Source: Gonocerus acuteangulatus | Lineage: Eukaryota > Arthropoda > Insecta > Hemiptera > Coreidae | Assembly (NCBI GenBank): GCA_946811695.1 | Contig: OX328131.1 | Location: 8,114,326 to 8,178,325 of the forward strand | Length of the DNA: 64,000 bases | Reading direction: 5' to 3' | In this document: piece by piece, positions 57,301 to 63,967 of the stretch | How the letters are laid out: the number at the start of each line of letters is the position of its first letter | Position numbering within the stretch: position 1 is the stretch's first letter | The notes under the pieces: model-generated | Seen by the model: only the letters and a program-made list of their open reading frames with translations | Told to the model about the DNA's origin: nothing | Databases searched by the model: none | Program-made: the position numbers and the translations under genes

Positions 57301-60300
57301 TTTCAGAAAAGAATTTGTCGTGTTATATTACACCAAACTTCAGGCATGAAATCTCATCTCTTACTAAAGATATTTTAAAACACGATGGACGTGATAGTAT
57401 TATGAAGGAACAATCTATATACGGTTTTAATTATGAATTTTTGTATCATTCAGAAAGATTAGCTAGAATGAAGGTGCTGAACACCGTCTGCTTAGAGGAA
57501 AGTAGAAATGACGATTCAGAAAGTGTCAACAACTGGCCCGGAGAGTTCAGACTAACAAATCTACATTTTTCGCCTTTGTTGTACAATTCATTGCCGGCCA
57601 AAGACCTGTATGTTAAGCTCCCAGGATCGGAATCAGACCCGCCCAAATTTTATGATTTAATGGATGTTGTATTTTTAGTATTAGAGAGAAAAAATATAAA
57701 GCCTCTTGAATCCCTGGGTTTATTACAGTCTTCTATAGCTGAAAGGTATCAAAAGTTTTTATATTCCTCAAACAATTTTTCCAACATTTTAAAGCCGAAG
57801 AAAAGAATATTGAAGTTATTAAATTATTTTTATGGAGTTGTTAAAGAGAATCCGCTTGCATATACAAGTCTAGACTTTGTCCCGTTTTCATTCTTTGACA
57901 AGAAAATGATAAATCATGTCACACAAAAAACACCAGATATTTTTAACGAGAAAGGATTTTCTTATTTGTATCACTTGGCCTATGCTTTGGAACTTAGTAT
58001 GCTTTACAACAAGAATTCTGACCGAGAAGTCTTAATGAAAGATATATACACGAAAATAGCAAACATGGGTTATTCAGTTGGTCTGTATAATATACCGAAA
58101 GAAAGAGATACTTCAGATCGATCAGTAACGGAAGAAAATGCTGACAAAATCAATCCACAATCCGAAGAATTGAAATCCTCTGACTACAATTTCTTGCATT
58201 TAAATTTACTTTCCCCTTACTTTTTAGAGAAAATGTTTAATATTAAATTATTTAAAAAAAGTTCCTCTAAAATGTCTATTAATGATGAAAGTCGGAACAA
58301 ATTATTAAAGTCTGAAAATGATTCTGAGTGCTCAGAGGATATAACCCAACTTTTATATACAAGAGAAAATCTACGTATTATTGAAGAAATAAATAATTTA
58401 TCTCTTCAAAAACCCAGCAAAAAGGAACTCAAGAAAATTCTGACTATGGCTATTGATGCTGTGAAACAACTTTTTGAATTCCACACGCCGTGCTTCATAA
58501 AAAAACATTCCGAAAACCATAAAACCATTCTATACTTTCCAAGGAATGTAACGTTTTTAAGAGAAGAAGAAAAGATGTATGATCTTTGTCTTATGAATAA
58601 CAGAGTTTACAGCGAGTCACAGGAAAAACGTGATAGCTGTTGGAATTTTAATGATTTGATAATTTTATTAAACAAGGATTTCTGGAAGGATTGGTATTTT
58701 AATCAGGTAGAAGACCACAATGGCTATTTGAAGTACAACTTTTGGAATTTCTCGAGAGAATTAATTAGAGAAGACGAATTAGAGATAATTACTGAACGCA
58801 TAAAAAAGGACAAGGTCCTGCAAACAACAGTTTTCTGTCTCATAGCAACCATTTGTTTTGTTCAAGACGAGATAAACTCACTGAAATTTCTAAATAAATC
58901 GTCCTTGTCATACGAGGAAGAAGCAATTCTAAATTACTTTGTATGGCTACGAAACAGGTTCATAAAGAAACACATGAGTTATTTCAAAATGTTTGGATTT
59001 CAGCAGTATGAAAAATTAAAGGCTCACAAATCTGCAATATTTCCAGCCTTAATTCCTTCATTCTTTGAAGTTCATTCTAAATTCAATTCACATAAAGTGC
59101 GACAAAATTGGATTAAAAATCTCAAATTGGAACGATCATCAACATCAGTGAATGAAAAAAATAACGAAACATGCCAGAATTCAAACGATAACTCAAAATG
59201 TGACTTCCATTATGATTATGCGAAAAGCAGAATGAATCAAGAGCCAGACTCCAGAGAACCAAGATTCTCTTTCAACCACACTTATGGAAATGGTAAATTA
59301 ACTGTAATTTTATTTATCGTATATATATAAATATATATCAGTCCCATAAGAGACCACGAGGGCCCAGAGGGGCAGATACTGTAGAGCCATCTGATTCTTG
59401 ACGATACAGCACCCTAGAGAAATAGTGTGGTCAGCACTATTTTCAGGCCACCTGATTTTCCCCTTTGCGGTTACAAAATTAATTTAAGGCTGGGTGGACC
59501 TAGGGGAGGTTTGGGACCTCAGATCCAAGCCTCGACGACACTAGAAGGTAAAATTTTAGTGCTGTCACGAGTTTTGAACTCAGGTCCTCCAGAACATTAG
59601 TCAAGTGTTGTACCACTGTGCTTCCTCAGGCCCATCCAAAATTCTCGTGTCACATTGTTTGTAACAAAACTCTTCCAAAATGGCTAGACCGATTTTTATG
59701 ACATTTTTTGGGTATATTCGGTAGGTCGGAGAATAGCATGTGAACTATTTTTTATACCCCTAAGTGATAAGGGTGGTTCACCTCAAATTTTAATTTTTTG
59801 GACAAATCTGTATTTTTTTTATTTTTATGATTTGGCATTTGAATTAAAAGAACTGAAATGCTCTGACTATAATTTCTTACATTTAAATTTGCTTTCCCCT
59901 TACTTTTTAAAGAAAATGTTTAATATTAAAGTATTTAAAAAAAGTTCCTCTTAAATGTCTATTAATGATGAAAATTGGAACAAACTATTATTGGCTGAAA
60001 ATGATTTTTCAAACTCCCTCCGACCGTCTTTCCAATCAAAAATGTTTCGTCTTTATGTGTCTCTACCTAAAATGTCTGAGCAATATCCGCTGTTAAATCT
60101 TCTTTTACGGCCCCAATTCTAATAATTATATCTGCTTTGGAATTTTCAAAATATTCCACGATTTCCTTTGTTTCACCACACTATCGCCAACGGCCATAGC
60201 CACGTTGAATACACCGGTTCCCGTAGATCACCGAAGTTAAGCAACGTCGGGCGTGGTCAGTACCTGAATGGGTGACCGACCAAGTGCTGTTGGCATTATA

Positions 60301-60354
60301 AAGGGTGGCAACCTGTAGATAGCCCGGCGCTAATGGCCAAGTTGTAGATGCGCC

Positions 60355-60388
<34 letters not shown>

Positions 60389-63300
60389 ACACTATCTCCC
60401 TAGTGTGGTCCTTATGATCAAGAATCAGATACCTCTATAATATCTGCTCTTCCCCAGTTAGGGGACTGAAAAGTAATACAAAATAACATACAATTACAAT
60501 TTTGTTTACTTTTTGTTCACCAATACTAATTAACTACAAATTTTCAGAGCCGTGGCCATTTCGCTCTGTTTGGAGGAGGCGGCCTAAATTTATGGGACTT
60601 TATGATTCATATCTTTGGGATGAGATTTGTAAAATATCTTCCAGGACTTATGAATTTGAATCGGAAACCTTAGATACGCCTACCAAAGCTTTCGAAAAGC
60701 CAAGAGAAGAAGAGATTTATGTTGATGTTATTAAAGAAAGCAATAAAATAGAAGAATTCAAATGGAGGTTGATAGACGATGTACCTATGCTTCTAAATGA
60801 AACGAATACCGTGGTAAAGTATAACCAGTCTGAAGAAAGTTCTAAGAAGAGCGACTATAACAAAGATTTTGAAATGCACCATTTGAGGATTGGTAAAAAT
60901 ATTGGAGATGCCATTTATTTTTTGGTAGGTTTAATATTATATTATCCATTCATTTATTCGTTTATGAAGCGGAAGGTCAACAAATAAAATCTGTAAATGA
61001 ATAAAAATGATTTATTTGAGAAGAGATCGTTGACTGTTGGTGATGCGAAGGTAGCAATTGCCAGGGTTTGGCCATTGTTTCTTAATAAAACCACATTTTA
61101 CGTGCGAAAATGGGTTTTATTGTTTGCTGATGTTTCGACTTGAAATTCAAGCCTTCATCAGAGCTGTAAAACAAGTATGACAGAGTTAATACTAATTTAT
61201 AAATATAAAAAAAAAAGATTAAAAAATATATTGTTATAATATAAAAAATAAAAATAAATTTTTATATAGCCACAAGTAGATGTGCCAAAATGTTATAATA
61301 TAAATAAAATGTTTTATTTTTAATAATTTTATTTACGTACGCCTCTACGTTGGGAGCCAATATAATAAAATTTTATAATATTTAATTTTAGAAACTCTTT
61401 ATCTCAGGGTTCGGGTTCGAGTCCAGTAAAGTAATACAAAGATAATTTTAAATAATAAAAACAAAACAAAAGAAAAACAAAACTCATAGATAAGTTATAT
61501 CCAGGCATAGATAAACAAGCATTACCTGATATAAAGCCAGCTCGGTATTCTGTATAGGACGGGATCTTCTTTATAATTGTATCTTCTTTTCACTGAACTG
61601 CACTTATGAGTCTGTCTCTTCTTGTAAACTGAATTGCTTTTAACAGACTGACATATGAGACTAGCTGTAAACTGAACTAGAGCTGCATTCGGAATGGCGT
61701 TGTTTCTTTAAACTGCACTGTATGTGACTCTTGTAACCACTCTACTAGAGCTGCATCAGGAATGGCATTGTTTCTTTAAACTGCACTATCTGTGACTCTT
61801 GTAACCGACTCTACTAGAGCTGCATCCGGAATGGCGTTGTTTCTTGGCGGGAGTGTCATACCGGTCTCCAATGCTACCTGTATCGATTGCTAGACAAATA
61901 TAACCAATAATATTTGTTTATCTCAATGAATTTAACATATCAATGAGCTTTTTGATCTTCCGAATTTTCTGTGTTAATTTTAAAACTTTTAAAATATGTA
62001 ATGTAAAATATCATTACAATATGAAAATATTATACAGGAAGAATTAGAATCCGAGGTCTGTTTCACTCCATTGGCGCAAAATCGAGGTAATTTTAAGGAC
62101 AAATATGTTTATTTTTCAAGAAATGAATCTGCAGTCAAAATTCTTTTTTTTTCTTCTTTTTTTTGCAAAATAGATATATTTTGATTGAAATGCCCTTCAT
62201 AATGTGCCGATGGGGTGAAACAGACCCCAGATTCGAATAATTCAGCAACCCTCGAAACCATGGACACTCTAATTGTTTCTTCGTAAATGATTTCATACAA
62301 AATTAGACCTTCAAATGTCCTTAAACCTGACATGCTGGAGTGAAATGGACTCTGGATTCGGATTCAGCTTGTCGAAATAATGGGTTGAGTAAAAAAAAAA
62401 TGTCCGTTTTCTTTATGTTTGAACTTTGCATCGTAATTCCTCTCTTATTTACATTCGGGAGCTAAGAATTGTGATAAGAAGTTCATGTTTGATCCCGTCT
62501 GAATCATTTGGTACACAGCATGCCCTCTGTCCGGGTTCAGTACTTCTATAGCTTCCCTTTGTTCACAATGACACTACAGTACAGAATTATCATAATTTTG
62601 CTTTATTTTTGGAAACGGAAGTTTTCAGCCACTGAAGCCATTCGTTTAGTTGTTGAATTTGAGGATGAAGACTCTTTGAATGAAAGGATGGTGAGAAAGT
62701 TGTTCCAAAAATTTAATGCAGGTGATTTGAGCCTTGAAAAGAAATCTGTATCAGGGCATGTTCCAGTAGTCAACCAGAACGCTCTGTGCACTGCTATTGA
62801 AGCTGATCCTACGAAAAGCAATTCTAAGAGGTTCTATTCAGTACAACTGCAGAGAATTTGCGATGTTTTGGTTCGGCGGTATCCAGGTTTAGTCAACAGG
62901 AAGTGAGTCTTGTTCCAACAAGATAATGGCAGACCCCACATCTCTCGCCTTACAAAACAAAAACTAGGTGATTTGGATGGAATCGAGCTTCTCCCTCCCC
63001 TGGAATGTAGTCCAGACCTAGCACCATAAGACTACCACCTGTTCAGGTCAATGGCTCATTTCATTCGTGGGAAAACATTCCAAAACTTGAATGAAGTTGA
63101 AAATGGTGTTTGTGATTTCTTCTATTTTAACCCAAAGAGTGGTACCATCAAGGATTTCTACAGGTGGCTTCCAAAAGGTGTCAAACCATAGAACGCAAAG
63201 GTATATATATTGATTATTAAAAACCTTGTAAGCAGAAGCAAAATCAACTTTCATTTTTACCTAAAAAACGGTCATTTTTTTTTTACTCACCCCATTACAT

Positions 63301-63774
63301 AAGAATATATGTATGGTGTCTTTGGAAAATACCACTTTTTTTTGGTTAAGGCACCTGCACAGAGAGCTTAGGAATTAGGCAATCAAATTTCAGCCTGATC
63401 AAATCATTTTTCTAAAAAATAAATATTTGAAATGTATATTTTATATTAAATCTGGATTGCTCTTTATTTTATTACAGCAAACCAAAATTTCATTTTCAAT
63501 TTATTTTTTTTATAGAACCCCTGGAAATCGGAAAGTCGTAAACAATCTCTAATTTTTACCAAGATGAGAAATACAGGGTCCAGCATCAGCAAGAAAGATG
63601 TATTACAAAAAGATGGTCGCAAAAAAACAACCCCAAAAAATGAGGTTTTTAGAGAGGTTGTTCAACTTAATGGAGTCGTGAAAAGCTCTCCAAATGCCAC
63701 CAGAATGAGTTGGATATCTCTTGATGAATATGGACCTTTTAAAGTGTTGTACTCTATATTAGATATAATTAAAG
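26884..63774 (+). CDS. Ak9: adenylate kinase 9-like protein (19 exons, continues beyond window)
   Basis: Exons: 26884-26921, 28443-28561, 29130-29747, 31138-31943, 34239-34463, 35647-35985, 41401-41568, 42041-42321, 42885-42971, 44353-44533, 46066-46306, 49080-49263, 51335-51466, 52243-52328, 52861-53191, 54944-55113, 57307-59292, 60548-60924, 63516-63774. All junctions keep frame, giving about 2,209 codons so far. The start ATG (26884) was chosen because only its frame reaches the donor in the phase exon 2 needs. Recognised parts: GYVLVGFP near residue 480; a CPV...YPVRL...VYLLSS module (870-910); a Walker A loop GKPKSGKT (about 925); and YGGWVIDDMP (about 1280), a signature of adenylate kinase 9. 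Vertebrate AK9 is a multidomain nucleoside mono/diphosphate kinase. Several other P-loop positions are degenerate (around 240 and 1170), so only some domains are likely active. Residues 1335-1997 come from one exon with no motif I recognise. Confidence 0.78.
27181..27386 (-). mobile_element. SINE family B copy joined to a U6 snRNA copy
   Basis: Minus-strand reading: GGTGGCCGTGAGTGTTAAGG head, GGGTCGTGGGTTCGATCC B-box region, then GGATCAGCCCTATTCTGG body and an AAATAAATAAA tail. It is the best-preserved family B copy here. The U6-like sequence at 27389-27495 lies immediately upstream of the head in the same orientation. Confidence 0.85.
27389..27495 (-). ncRNA. U6: U6 spliceosomal snRNA-derived sequence (probable pseudogene)
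   Basis: The minus strand matches U6 over its full length of about 107 nt, including ATACTAAAATTGGAAC, GATTAGCATGGCCCC, GCGCAA and GATGACACGC, ending in a T-run. Departures from the conserved U6 sequence argue against function: the ACAGAGA box reads ACAGAAA and the 5' stem-loop is disrupted (AGCTTCAATGTT). No proximal TATA or snRNA promoter element is evident upstream. It abuts the family B SINE. Confidence 0.9.
28079..28323. mobile_element. hAT-like MITE with 8-bp target duplication
   Basis: Termini CATGGGCGAATA and TATACGCCCATG are inverted, with G-rich/C-rich subterminal parts. The direct repeat CAGTATAA flanks it (28071-28078 and 28324-28331). An 8-bp duplication and a CAxxGGCG-like end fit hAT elements. 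A truncated relative is at about 48535-48715. It is too short for a transposase. Confidence 0.8.
29748..31137. other. intron of the AK9-like gene
   Basis: AT-rich DNA holding a mariner-MITE fragment at 30622-30785 and no other recognised feature. Confidence 0.5.
30622..30785 (-). mobile_element. mariner-derived MITE fragment
   Basis: Terminal TCAGGTCATCCCATAAGTAA followed, on the minus strand, by the same helix-turn-helix remnant as at 13698 and 44755. The same deletion junction lies next to the terminus. The far end is missing. Confidence 0.75.
32088..32627. mobile_element. large foldback element, about 260-bp arms
   Basis: Two long diverged arms in inverted orientation meet near 32350. 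They share CCAAAGACACCATACG / CGTATGGTCTCTTTGG at the tips and GTTTCACCTCATCGGC-type phrases inside. Open frames across it are shadows of the repeat. A second copy at 62040-63345 is interrupted by a mariner. Inside the AK9-like intron 31944-34238. Confidence 0.85.
32628..34238. other. intron remainder with possible MADF-like transposon relic
   Basis: On the minus strand, 33718-33590 reads LSEKDWKAVAAELHSTG followed by a basic CRKCMKIF segment, weakly like MADF/SANT domains carried by PIF/Harbinger elements. Breaks and low similarity make this tentative. The rest shows nothing recognisable. Confidence 0.25.
34610..34803. repeat. degenerate 21-bp minisatellite
   Basis: Repeated words GCGTGGTG, TTGGTGAAG and GGTGCTTGG recur at about 21-bp spacing for roughly nine units, unlike the AT-rich surroundings. 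It begins about 150 bp after the exon ending at 34463. Open frames on both strands are repeat by-products. Confidence 0.75.
35088..35250. mobile_element. MITE with about 32-bp inverted termini
   Basis: Ends share GGAGTATACAGCGATGGGGT and its complement. A truncated relative with the same subterminal CGACACGTGTCCGAGC lies at 36060-36165. No clear target duplication was found. Confidence 0.75.
36060..36165. mobile_element. truncated copy of the 35088 MITE
   Basis: Shares GAGAGTATACTGTGATGGG, GATTTGGTCCATTTTTTT, TGGTGATTCTAAATC and CGACACGTGTCCGAGC with the 35088-35250 element read in reverse. Only one terminus is present. Confidence 0.7.
36403..41163. repeat. 39-bp minisatellite, about 120 units, bounded by inverted repeats
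   Basis: The array runs from about 36436 to 41120 with a 39-bp unit (39 = 3 x 13, so frames stay open). Unit variants: A (ACTGAGAGAAGCC), B (ACCGAGAGAAGCC), C (ACCACGAGATACC), D (ACCAAGAGATACC), E (ACTGTGAGAAGCC). E units from 37.8 kb recur at 10, 10, 23, 11 and 10 units, and the order A6-7, C, A2, E, A3, C, D, A4, E occurs twice about 43 units (1.68 kb) apart, a higher-order repeat. Inverted repeats of about 40 bp (36403-36442 and 41122-41163) close the array. It lies in the AK9-like intron 35986-41400. I do not treat its long frames as genes. Confidence 0.95.
41292..41353 (-). other. tRNA-like SINE head fragment
   Basis: Minus strand reads GTCGTGGTCTAATGGCTAAC with an A-box-like core, then CTTCTCATGCGGGC. 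The B box is poor. It is close to a family A head, without body or tail. A functional tRNA is unlikely because the stems do not pair. Confidence 0.4.
42450..42740. other. GC-rich island of unknown nature in an intron
   Basis: About 290 bp with many CpG dinucleotides (GCGCGC, GGCGTGGCC, GCTGCGCGTGCGC), standing out from the AT-rich intron. AGAACAAG and its complement occur at each side of the core. No coding match or repeat partner was recognised in this window. Confidence 0.4.
43181..43703 (+). mobile_element. 5'-truncated LINE with 15-bp target duplication
   Basis: ATTATTCGTTTAAAT flanks it on both sides (43166-43180 and 43704-43718). Inside, codons 43187-43489 read the C terminus of a LINE reverse transcriptase polyprotein (KWAGHLARLQDSRW, RRGRPCRRWSD). 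A 3' untranslated region follows, ending in TTTATTTATTTA. The duplication is perfect, so the insertion is recent. Confidence 0.92.
43949..44293 (+). mobile_element. SINE family C, full-length
   Basis: Head GCGAGGTTAGCTCAGTGGTA is an excellent tRNA A box, and GAGTTCAAACC a good B box, at normal spacing. The body runs through CCAACCCAGCCTTTAATT and CAGATACCTCTATAGTATC to GTCACGGGACTGATTTTTT. Other copies: 4993-5204, 59336-59632 (minus), 60386-60475. Confidence 0.88.
44353..44533 (+). other. Walker A exon of the adenylate kinase 9-like gene
   Basis: This exon encodes the end of a CPV/SSYEAM module followed by LVLGKPKSGKTYISEAIA, a good match to the P-loop GxxxxGKT of adenylate kinases. It is the only intact P-loop seen in the gene within the window. 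The acceptor is CCATAG and the donor is GTGAGT, and both phases fit the neighbours. Confidence 0.85.
44755..45257 (+). mobile_element. mariner-derived MITE, complete
   Basis: TA duplications (44753-44754, 45258-45259) flank termini TCAGTTCATCCCATAAGTAA and CTTATGGGATGACCTGA. The interior keeps the 5' untranslated part and remnants of the helix-turn-helix half of a mariner transposase (VTVEELAEKL by frameshifted reading), then jumps straight to the 3' terminus. The catalytic half is deleted. Three copies in the window share this deletion. Confidence 0.88.
46645..48220 (+). mobile_element. Tc1-type transposon, near full-length
   Basis: TA duplications flank the element (46643-46644, 48221-48222). 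Terminal repeats of about 200 bp carry TCAAAAAAGTTTCCATACAC both at the tip and again internally (near 46830 and 48025), the IR/DR arrangement of Sleeping Beauty-like Tc1 elements. The 1,576-bp length is typical. It sits in the AK9-like intron 46307-49079 in the same orientation. Confidence 0.95.
46984..47970 (+). pseudogene. Tc1 transposase pseudogene
   Basis: The catalytic core is recognisable: FIDESKFNIFGSDG (first Asp), GGGSVMVWGCVSS, a stop after LRLGQ, QDNDSKLTAKKVKEW in another frame segment (second Asp), and PPHSPDLNPIEHL (Glu). Stops and frameshifts also break the N-terminal paired-like region. Not functional as it stands. Confidence 0.92.
48535..48715. mobile_element. fragment related to the 28079 MITE
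   Basis: Shares a G-run followed by GGCTGCA, TTCATAAAAAACCT, AAATAAATTAAAT, GATCACTTA and GTGATAGCGTTT with 28079-28323. The far terminus is missing; LINE-like DNA begins at 48717. Confidence 0.65.
48717..48908 (-). pseudogene. LINE reverse transcriptase fragment
   Basis: Minus strand reads LQSSLDSITSWSERWKLRLN followed by PSKTEAKIF, a classic motif downstream of the catalytic YADD in jockey/CR1-like reverse transcriptases. Only about 60 residues remain. Confidence 0.8.
49638..50408. mobile_element. hAT-like non-autonomous transposon, 771 bp
   Basis: The 8-bp direct repeat GCAGTTTC (49630-49637 and 50409-50416) flanks inverted termini of about 58 bp that begin GGGTTTTTTTGCGAAGACC. The inside contains two tandem copies of a palindrome based on TTAATAGAATTCTATTAA (50054-50140). 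No transposase. It lies in the AK9-like intron 49264-51334. Confidence 0.9.
50655..51030. mobile_element. foldback Penelope-like element with hammerhead-like cores
   Basis: Arms of about 90 bp (about 50661-50752 and 50946-51030) are inverted copies. The centre includes a 37-bp palindrome (50811-50848). Each arm codes outward the order CTGAAGA, 5-bp stem, 5-nt loop, GAAAC; a third CTGATGA core lies at 50875-50914 (plus). Assignment to Penelope-like elements rests on these ribozyme-like cores. Confidence 0.6.
50875..50914 (+). ncRNA. hammerhead-like ribozyme motif
   Basis: Order: GCT, CTGATGA, A, GGCTTG-loop-CCAGCC, GAAAC, ATT, GGT. Both conserved core boxes are intact, and stem II has one mismatch. 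Stem I pairs only weakly, so activity is doubtful. Confidence 0.5.
51688..52209 (+). mobile_element. probable solo LTR (gypsy-type), 522 bp
   Basis: Ends are TGTAAGG and CCTTACA. Flanking tetranucleotides are GTAC and GTAT, an imperfect duplication. Inside, GGTATAAAAAGAGC (about 51894) is followed about 30 bp later by TCAGAGTTCG, a TATA box and initiator at normal spacing. No internal retrotransposon body adjoins it, so it is a solo LTR in the AK9-like intron 51467-52242. Confidence 0.7.
53851..53947. repeat. hairpin with 33-bp arms
   Basis: ATTTTAGCCTTAACTAAGG...CCACAG and its inverted partner flank a loop of about 28 bp, with about five mismatches per arm. Just upstream on the minus strand (53800-53835) a CTGAAGA...GAAACATGTAG stretch resembles the arm motif of the 50655 element, so the two may be one family. 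Confidence 0.75.
53948..54943. other. intron with possible decayed LINE end
   Basis: Plus strand 54550-54600 reads CTCSE and, after a shift, ECPLYQA-like residues, a pattern seen near LINE C termini. Frames are broken throughout. Nothing else was recognised. Confidence 0.25.
55655..55765. repeat. repeat shared with 41800-41900
   Basis: Both places share GCCTGTTCAGATA, AGTTCAA, a CpG-containing GTGCGCGAAATT-like part and TTCCGCCATTT in the same order. Together they suggest terminal fragments of one dispersed element; no ends could be fixed. Confidence 0.5.
55870..56340 (-). pseudogene. jockey/R1-like LINE ORF2 C-terminal fragment
   Basis: Minus strand reads DLAAEKWWIDQ, DIFLGLARSDLMEIVATISG, HCTLNMYI and CRWCKDKHETPKHV, the RNase-H-distal region and CCHC-like knuckle of many insect LINEs (SGHC.LN, C-x2-C-x7-H). 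Several in-frame stops make it a relic. Confidence 0.75.
56505..56582. repeat. 25-bp tandem repeat, three units
   Basis: GGATTGCACATGCAGCAGGC recurs three times with small changes (CTTT or CATT spacers). Confidence 0.9.
57168..57230 (-). mobile_element. SINE family A tail fragment
   Basis: T-run followed by AAGGCGTGTCAACCGTTGG and CATTAACGCC, a diverged complement of the GGCGCTAATGGCC...CGCCGT tail. It lies about 75 bp before the acceptor of the large AK9-like exon. Confidence 0.55.
57307..59292 (+). other. very large exon (1,986 bp) of the adenylate kinase 9-like gene
   Basis: It is open for 662 codons, is entered in phase 1 from exon 54944-55113 and leaves in phase 1 to exon 60548-60924. 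It is much longer than the other exons (38-806 bp). The protein is rich in Lys, Asn, Leu and Phe with acidic and Ser-rich patches and no motif I can name. Its length and frame integrity argue for real coding. A partial copy lies in the next intron at 59830-60010. Confidence 0.75.
59336..59632 (-). mobile_element. SINE family C copy, reverse orientation
   Basis: Complement of the 43949 copy: CAGTCCCATAAGAGACC, GGGCAGATACTG, AATTAATTTAAGGCTGGG, and at the far end GTTTTGAACTCAGG (B-box complement) with CCACTGTGC from the A-box region. Nearly full length. Confidence 0.8.
59830..60010 (+). pseudogene. partial duplicate of the large AK9-like exon inside the next intron
   Basis: About 170 bp closely match exon positions 58150-58325, covering the segment that reads YNFLHLNLLSPYF in the exon. 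The copy has acquired a TAA after the AAAAAAAGTTCCTCT stretch and has other substitutions, so it is not coding. It is in the same orientation and about 1.7 kb downstream, which points to a local duplication. It has no obvious splice sites. Confidence 0.8.
60186..60385 (+). mobile_element. 5S rRNA-headed SINE with target duplication
   Basis: Head of about 110 bp matches 5S rRNA (GCCAACGGCCATAGCCACG, CGAAGTTAAGCAACGTCGGG, GGGTGACCG, GTGCTGTTGGC) with internal-promoter-like elements. The body AAAGGGTGGCAACCTGTAG and tail GGCGCTAATGGCC...GCGCCGT plus about 30 A follow; the tail is that of family A. The 11-bp direct repeat ACCACACTATC flanks it (60175-60185 and 60386-60396). It is a retroposon, not an rRNA gene. 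Confidence 0.93.
60386..60475 (+). mobile_element. SINE family C 3' fragment
   Basis: ACCACACTATCTCCCTAGTG through CAGATACCTCTATAATATC to GGGGACTGA matches the end of family C. The 5S SINE target site falls at the start of this fragment. Confidence 0.7.
61035..61185 (-). mobile_element. Penelope-like fragment
   Basis: Shares GTTGGTGATGC, TAGCAATTGCCAGGG, CTTAATAAAACCACATTTT and GTTTTATTGTT with 4290-4400, followed by the hammerhead-like core at 61126-61166 (minus). Confidence 0.6.
61126..61166 (-). ncRNA. hammerhead-like ribozyme motif, best preserved
   Basis: Minus strand order: GCT (stem I), CTGATGA, A, GGCTTG-AATTT-CAAGTC (stem II, all six pairs counting one G-U), GAAAC, ATC cleavage triplet, AGC (pairs with GCT). 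Every invariant core position is present. Stem III is minimal, as in Penelope-type hammerheads that are thought to act as dimers. Confidence 0.62.
61675..61850. repeat. 69-bp tandem repeat, about 2.5 units
   Basis: ACTAGAGCTGCAT starts units at 61675, 61744 and 61813; each continues GGAATGGC.TTGTTTCTT and TGACTCTTGTAACC. Confidence 0.85.
62040..63345. mobile_element. second copy of the 32088 foldback, interrupted by a mariner
   Basis: 62040-62379 matches the central and right arm of 32088-32627 (GATGGGGTGAAACAGACC, CCTTAAACCTGACATGCTGG, GGATTCGGATTCAGC). The match resumes after the mariner at 63296 with CATAAGAATATATGTATGG and CTTTGGAAAATACC. Only part of the left arm is present. Confidence 0.88.
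62380..63295 (+). mobile_element. mariner element with internal deletion
   Basis: TA at 62378-62379 and 63296-63297 flanks termini ATGGGTTGAGTAAAAAAAAA and its inverted partner ending CTCACCCCAT. The transposase remnant has the N-terminal region (ATEAIRLVVEF, ERMVRKLFQKFNAGDLS) and the C-terminal part (FQQDNGRPHIS, ECSPDLAP, a stop, DYHLFRSM), but the segment with the first catalytic Asp is deleted. Non-autonomous. Confidence 0.92.
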
Positions 63775-63929
63775 GTATGGAAAGCATTATTGTTGTTAAT
63801 AAACATAGTTTTCTGTTGGTGTAATTTGGAGGTTACTACTAGGTTGTTAAGAAGTCCATGTCTACAAAATTAATTGTATTAAGACGTGAATCCAACGGAA
63901 AATACTCTAACACATGATTAATAATATTA

Positions 63930-63930
<1 letters not shown>

Positions 63931-63967
<37 letters not shown>

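Noticed and set aside
60186..60300. Functional 5S rRNA gene
   Set aside because: It is followed by a SINE body and poly(A) and is flanked by a target duplication, so it is a retroposon head.
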